Source: Tritrichomonas musculus (lineage: Eukaryota > Parabasalia > Tritrichomonadida > Tritrichomonadidae). From it: 64,000 bases of DNA. Where the stretch lies: contig JAPFFF010000012.1 in the NCBI GenBank assembly GCA_039105265.1, positions 992,001-1,056,000 on the forward strand, read 5' to 3'. Numbering within the stretch: the stretch's first letter is position 1; each line of letters opens with the position of its first letter. Made by a program: the position numbers and the translations under genes. Positions 58,082 through 64,000 of this stretch are shown in pieces. The notes beneath the pieces were generated by a model, which was not told the origin of the DNA, did not search any database, and saw only the letters and a program-made list of their open reading frames with translations.

Positions 58082-59625
58082 TTAAAAGTCAAAATAAATT
58101 TTTTTGATTCCAGAAATTTCATTTTTACAAACCGGGCAAGTATTTCTGTTTCTTAACAATTTGGACATCCATGAAAAACATGAAAAAACATGTTCACATG
58201 GCAATCCAATGCAATTAACTTTTTGATCATAACAAATTAGACACATTTTATAATAATCATCATCAACGAAGACAGCTGGTTGTATAGAAGTAATTAGAAG
58301 GTTGCAAATCGGACAATTTCCATTATTATCTAGAGCATCTTGTGTGCATTCTTTGCAAATTAAAGAGAATACAATCACGTTTATTCTTTTTGCATTTTAA
58401 GCACATTTGATTTTTTTCACTTTCAATCTCACTTTTGTACTCATCAATATGAATTGAATCACCAAATCTTGATTTATTATTTGTGACATTAAGAAAATTT
58501 CCATTTCCTGATAAAAAGTAAAATGAAGATGTTTCTGCATCCAATTGGTTGTTGCAGTTTGAAACATGATTGTTGATGAAATCGCCTCCTCCTTTGTAAT
58601 TTAATTTCACAAAGCATTTCACGTTATCAATTACATTTTCTTTAGCTTCCATAAAACTTTGGCATATGATACAGAAAGCATATTTCCCGATATTAAAAAT
58701 TGTATTATATTCAACAGTTGCATTTGAATAGTTAAACATCATAATTGATGATTGTCTGCAGTTTTTTATTGTGTTACTGTGAATTAAAATCGATTTTGCA
58801 CGGCATATTAATATTCCATGAAGTTCAACAATATCTATTTCTGTTTGCTTAATTTCAACACGACCTGCCTCATAAATGCAAATTCCATTTTGTTTTGAAT
58901 TTACAATTTGGTTATCAATGATTGTTACAGATGAATCATCTTGAACTCTAATAGAAGTAGAAAGTGCATTTACAATGTGATTGCTTTCATTTCCAACAAA
59001 ACTTTCTCTTATAATGTTATTAGAAACTTTCCCTCGTGATTCTTCATTAATAAAAATAGAATAATTATGAGTTCAAATATAATTCATTAATAATGCATAA
59101 TCTTATATTGTCACGGTCTGGCCTTTTTAATGGCGATTTATTAATACAATCTTTGAAAATATTTTGGAAAGTATTTGATAAAAGTGTTATTTTGTCTTTT
59201 TCTTCCTTTTTATGCTTTTTTTCAAGTATGTAATAGATTTTCATTCCAAATGAATATAAATCACTGGGAGATGAAACACTTCCTAATTCAAATAGCTCTG
59301 GTGAAGAATATATATCTAATTCAAAATTCTTTGTAGAAAAATAGTCTTTAGTTTTAATCGATTCCAAAACGGAAATATATGGTATGGAATTATTATCGAG
59401 AAGTATGTTTGATGGCTTAATATCATGATAAACTAAATTATTTGAATGAAGGTATTCAATGGCTTGAAATATTCGATTGATTGCCATCAATGAATATTGG
59501 TCAGGGATTGTTTTTTTAGGAGAAATAAAAGATTCAAGAGTATCAATACACATAAATTCATAAACAAAACCAATTTTACTGTTTTTATTTTCTAAAAATC
59601 CGTGAAAATGTGTGAAGCATCTATG
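58082..59625 (-). pseudogene. Kinase / beta-helix / RING protein remnant
   Basis: Read leftward: a kinase hinge and C-lobe (from about 59625; 'HFHGFLENKNSKIGFVYEF', 'LVYHDIKPSNILLDNN' with YHD for HRD; no DFG, its place reads SVLES; 'SPSDLYSFGMKIYYIL'). Next is a right-handed beta-helix stretch (59050-58440; rungs such as 'NHIVNALSTSIRVQDDSSVT', 'NTIKNCRQSSIMMFN', 'NTIFNIGKYAF'), then Cys-rich zinc fingers ending in a RING ('CLICYDQKVNCIGLPCEHVF', then CPVC; one zinc ligand replaced by Trp). Frame changes near 59065 and 58380 separate the three parts and the kinase N-lobe is missing. It looks like one gene, recently broken. The kinase was probably already a pseudokinase. Confidence 0.7.
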
Positions 59626-62600
59626 TAAAAAAATCTACAAAACTGAATTCACAATTAGATATTTCAGAGTAGATGCAACAAATTCAAAACATGATCGTAT
59701 TTTTTGAAATGTGATATGAAAATTATATTTTTTTCTAAAATTTAAAGGGGAACCGATTTGAGCTTTTTATCAAATTTGGATTTGTGATTTTTAAATATGA
59801 TAAATAATTTTAATTTTCAATTCTAATAAAATGTTAATTAGTAATAAAAAAAATTTATCGTAGCAAAAAAAAGATATGATAAAAAAGATGTTTTTCATTC
59901 AAAAATTTAAACTTTTTGATACAAATCCTATTTTTTTATTCAATTTTTATTTTTTATTCTCAAATGAATTCGAATAATATGTTTATATCTTTTTATTAAA
60001 TAGAGTAATTATAAAAATATCATATAATAATACTTATATATATACTCAATTTATATAAAATAATTATTTTGATAAAATATTAAACTTAAAATAAGATATG
60101 CATTAAATATATAGTATCTGCATTTTAAGAAAAAAACGTTATTTAATGAGTAGATAACGTATTTTTTGTTTATTAAATGATCATTATTTTGATAAACAAA
60201 AAACATTTGTTAAAAAAAGAATAAGTAATTCAATTAAATATGCGTTTAAAACAATTATTTATTATTCGTTTACATTAAGATTTAATATTTCAAATAAATT
60301 ATAATTAATTTTTCCAATTTTTGATTTTTAATTTGCAAATTTATTGTCCATTGAGTTGTATAAGATGATATTTAATCTTTTAAATGCGGAAATAAGTGGA
60401 TTTTGAAAAAGAATTATGCATATTTTAAATAACAATTCAATACTAAAGTTTATATAAAAATAGGTTTTTTTCGAGTGAAACGAAATCATTGAACTGGAAT
60501 ATTAATTTTTCTGTATTTTCAGCCAAAATTGATAATTAATTCTTTAAAAAAATTAATATTTCCAAATCATATTATATATACAAAAAGTTGTTTCGGAAAT
60601 ATTCAATTTTTTGGAAAATAAAAAAGAAATAATTGAAAAAGTTTTGAAATAAAAATTATTGGCTTTCAAAACATAAAGATTTTATATCAAAAAGTTATTT
60701 GGAAATAGTTCAAATTTTTTTTTGAATAAACTTACTCAGAAATATTATATATTGAATTATCTTTTTATTCCTACGATGAGTATTCTTTATTTATTCTCAT
60801 TGAAATTAATATACTTATTTTTATAAATATATTAATTATGGATTACTAAATGTATTTCTATGTGTCAAAAAACATTTAATTGTATAAAAAATCTTGAAAT
60901 AAAAGATTATTAATATATATTTTATTCTATATATATTTTAGGTTCCATTATATATTTTATATTATATAAATGTATTTTAAAATATTTTATATTTATTTGT
61001 ATATCTTCATTTTTTTTAACAAAAAAAATTGAGGCAAAATTCCCCCTTTTAAAATTTTTATTAGTTGTATTTATTATTTCGGAAAGTAAATAATAAAATA
61101 TATGTTGCAATGAGTTGTTTATTGATATTTAATATAGTGCATGCTAAATAATTATAAATTGTAAACTTTTTTATTGGGTATTAGTATTTTTTTTTTATTA
61201 AAAGCAAGGTTCCAATGAAAGGATCCTTTTTATAATAGACTGAAAAATATTTTAATATATGTAAAAATGATTAATCATGATATTAATTCAAATTTTATAG
61301 TTAATTATAATATGAATTTGGATTGATTATTTTTGGATTTCTTTGGGTTTAAAGCTGGATTCATGGGATAGTTAAGAACTTGCAGATTCACTAAGTTGGA
61401 GATCTTTCATTTAATAATTCAAATCCAATTCAAAAAGATAATTTAAAAAGAAAGAATTCATTTTTTTGTTTTGTTACAAAATTTTTCAGATTTTTTCATG
61501 AATAGAATTAAAATTTAGCTTAACACGACCAAGGAATTATTCTCATATATTTGATTTTTTATTTATTTATAATTAATTTTATATTTTTACCAAATAAAGG
61601 ATGACCGCATGCACATTTTTAGCATCGTGAATTTTTAAATTTTTCCCAGGAATTTTAATCTTTTATTTAAAAAGTGCAAACTCTCAAAATAAAGTTTTAT
61701 ATTATGTTATTATAAAATCATAAAACCTTCTTACCAATGAGAAAAATCAATTTGACAGTCCACTTTTTGAGAGGGCTTGTCCAAAAAAATTCGTTACAGC
61801 TACTCTGATATTTCATTATATGGAATTTTTAAACAAAACAAATATTGTTTTTCTATGTGAAATGCTAAATTAAAAAGAGCATAATTTGAATGATGAATTT
61901 CTCTAAGTATAATAAAATCTTTTAATTGAAAAGTTTGTGTTTGAATTTTTCTTGATGCTTTCATATCAAATTTTAAGTGCACCACATTCAGTCACGGGCA
62001 CATGCAAAAAAGGTGAATCATCTTGGACATCAGCATCACGAAATTGCATTTCATCCTAGTCTGAAGCAGTGATAGACCTCAGAATTGGGGAAAAAATCCT
62101 CCCCAGGGGAAAAAATTTTGGGGAAATGTAACCACATTTTATGTAGCGAAAAAAAAAAAAAAAATGTGGTTACATAAAAGTTAATCTTGAAAATTTTAAT
62201 TCAATGAGTTTCATTAAAAAGTTCAAATATGAAAATTTTTATAAATGCTTTACTAGACGTCGAATCAAAATACGTCACAAAACGCCTTTCAAAACAGTAC
62301 AATCAAATTTCTTCTCAAGAAACATCGCAACAAACATATTTTTACAACAAATACAACTTTTCAACATAATCATATTATCAATTATCAAATAACTTTTTCA
62401 AAGTAGCTCCTTTTTCTTCATATTGCTGATATATAAATAAACATTACATATAAATAGTATTTAACTTACTAATCACTATTTTTACGAATAAGGTTTCATT
62501 ATATAATTGATTATCTTCCATACATAAAATGAGCAAGCATAAGCAGAATAAATCAAATGTATAAGTCTATTATAATATAATAAATGTGTTTTGAAATCGT

Positions 62601-63049
62601 ATAACTCAAATTCGAATAATTAATAATTGCATAATCGAATAATTGTATAAGAGATCATATTTCAATAGCATAACACAAATGTATACCTCAAAACAAATAG
62701 AATAAACTTATTAAATCAAAGATATAACTTATAATCATGCATTATGACATAATCTAACAAAACTCAAAAATAAAAAAATATAAAATAATACAAAATGTTC
62801 CGCATCAATAGTACAAGTCAAATACATCGCTCAAACATACATCTCAAACAAATAAGTGAATAATCTAATAATATATTACTATAACGAAGAAAACTTTAAT
62901 AAGAAACATAACTCAGTATTAAAATATAAACATCTTTTCTTAATAAACTTATATCAAAAAACTCATTTTCATAATTGAAGCATTATTGCGAATGACATAA
63001 AATTAAGATGTATACATATTTTAATGATTTATTATAACATTTATAGCCA
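59626..63049. other. Long AT-rich region without a supported gene
   Basis: 3.4 kb of very AT-rich sequence. The only structured items are a perfect 15-bp inverted repeat (62126-62140 against 62161-62175, ATGTAACCACATTTT) around a poly-A loop, and a slightly less AT-rich patch at 61755-62110. On the minus strand that patch reads 'MQFRDADVQDDSPFLHVPVT' before a stop; family unknown. Confidence 0.5.
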
Positions 63050-63545
63050 GTTTGTTGATTGTAATTCCACTGATCTTGATTTTGAGTGAATCGATTGTTG
63101 ATATAAATTTCACTGATCTTGCTGTTGAGAACTTCAATTTCTCTTTCTTTAGCTTCAACAGTGTATTGAAGTTCAGCAGTCTTGCCATTGAGTAATTCAT
63201 TTCATTGATCTTGCAATTGAGTTCTTCGATCTCTCTATCCTTGGCTTCAATTGTTGATTATAACTAACTGATCTTTCCGTTGAGTGCTTCGATTTCTCTG
63301 TTCTTGGTTTCAATTTGATTGAAGTTTAACAATCTTACCTATGAGTGATTCAATTTTAGCTGTCATCTCTCAAGATCTTGCCATTGAGTGCTTCAATTTC
63401 TCTGTTCTTGGCTTCAACTGTTGATTGTAATTCAGCGATTTGTCCATTGAGGACTTCGATCGTTGAATTCAATTCATTGATCTTGCTGTTGAGTGTTTCA
63501 ATCTCTCTGTTCTTGTCTTCAATAGCGGACTGTATCTCCGCATTT
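63050..63545 (-). pseudogene. Decayed coiled-coil repeat protein fragment
   Basis: Minus-strand reading from 63545: 'EDKNREIETLNSKINELNST', 'IEVLNGQIAELQSTVEAKNR', 'EIEALNGKI', then further copies in changed frames ('GKTAELQYTVEAKEREIEVL'). These are imperfect tandem repeats of a long parallel coiled coil, roughly 80-90 bases per unit at the DNA level. Stops and frame changes between units and no start show it is broken. Similar repeats occur in long trichomonad cytoskeletal coiled-coil proteins; the source gene is not identified. Confidence 0.7.
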
Positions 63546-64000
63546 ATTTAATAAAAAATGATGTGGAAAAACATATCACATCAAAAGATATTGAAAATTT
63601 TCTACGTTAAGTTTACACTCGGCGGGCTTTTTAACGTCAAATTATGATTAATCTTAAAGTTTTTTTACTCTTTACTATATTTTTGGCTTTAAATATCATA
63701 TTCACAAAAATATCAACTATTTATAAAATTTGGTTTTAAATATCTTATTAAAAATAATAATAAAAAATAATTTAAATTTATTCAAATATATTTAAATTAT
63801 AAAGTTCTACATTTGTTCTATCATGGTTGGCATGCATGTTTTTTTAAATAAAAAAAAATTTTATATAATATTCTTCTTTATAAAACAAGGAACTACTTCG
63901 CGTGTATAAAGCAATACATAAATATAAGCAATACAGTATTTTAATTAGTGGTAGTTAAAATGAATGAATTAGACAGTTAATAAAAGAGAAAAAATATTCC
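63546..64000. other. AT-rich end of window
   Basis: I see nothing in it beyond A/T-rich sequence; no frame resembles a known family. Confidence 0.5.

Noticed and set aside
61800-62060. Minus-strand frames near 'MQFRDADVQDDSPFLHVPVT'
   Set aside because: Short, interrupted and matching no family I can name; kept only as a remark in the region entry.
1-64000. CRISPR arrays, bacterial operons, ribosome binding sites, rRNA genes
   Set aside because: The content is plainly eukaryotic; tandem arrays are coding or transposon minisatellites without spacer-repeat organisation, and no rRNA was recognised.

Overview
The window is nuclear DNA from a parabasalid protist, most likely a Tritrichomonas-type trichomonad; I do not claim a species. 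The evidence is very AT-rich DNA, mostly unbroken eukaryotic reading frames packed on both strands, and families expanded in trichomonads: BspA-like leucine-rich repeat (LRR) proteins, DUF3447/ankyrin proteins, F5/8 type C (discoidin) proteins, protein kinases with BspA or other tails, and HECT and RING ubiquitin ligases. TCA-type initiator motifs sit 15-20 bases upstream of several starts, as known for trichomonad core promoters.

Layout. 1-4.3 kb: a kinase/coiled-coil/BspA protein running off the left edge and an Asn-rich RING-H2 protein, both on the minus strand. 4.3-7.1 kb: non-coding DNA with a ~1.1 kb inverted-repeat transposon. 7.1-12.6 kb: a giant ankyrin protein with a 54-bp internal repeat. 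12.8-20.95 kb: a graveyard, with HECT C-lobe and armadillo-like remnants, a discoidin-type gene split by one frameshift, a 1.63 kb foldback element with 575-bp arms inside the armadillo remnant, and a decayed discoidin gene. 21-24.4 kb: a transposon nested in another, then a DUF3447 gene followed on the same strand by an ankyrin stub fused to BspA repeats. 24.4-27.4 kb: mostly AT-rich non-coding DNA.

27.5-35.2 kb is the housekeeping core: an LRR/coiled-coil protein divergent from a gelsolin-family protein, a small unknown protein, DNA primase small subunit, and a coiled-coil Asn-rich protein. 35.5-36.5 kb: a DUF3447/ankyrin pseudogene. 36.9-42.5 kb: a 1,853-residue type I surface protein with a 24-copy DPTKPP(Q/V)TS stalk. 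43.1-44.1 kb: three small inverted-repeat elements, one nested. 44.9-49.9 kb: a thioredoxin-fold protein lacking the first active-site Cys, a protein kinase fused to an alpha/beta hydrolase, and a BspA LRR protein. 50.1-50.6 kb: a hAT-like miniature transposon with a perfect 8-bp target duplication. 53.7-56.9 kb: a DUF3447 gene followed by stop-free ankyrin blocks separated by AT-rich spacers. 58.1-59.6 kb: a decayed kinase/beta-helix/RING gene. 63-63.5 kb: a decayed coiled-coil gene.

Most genes appear independent; there are no operons. The leading candidates for something undescribed are the kinase-hydrolase fusion, the kinase/beta-helix/RING architecture, and the block-and-spacer ankyrin loci whose reading frame breaks at the same domain boundary in two places.
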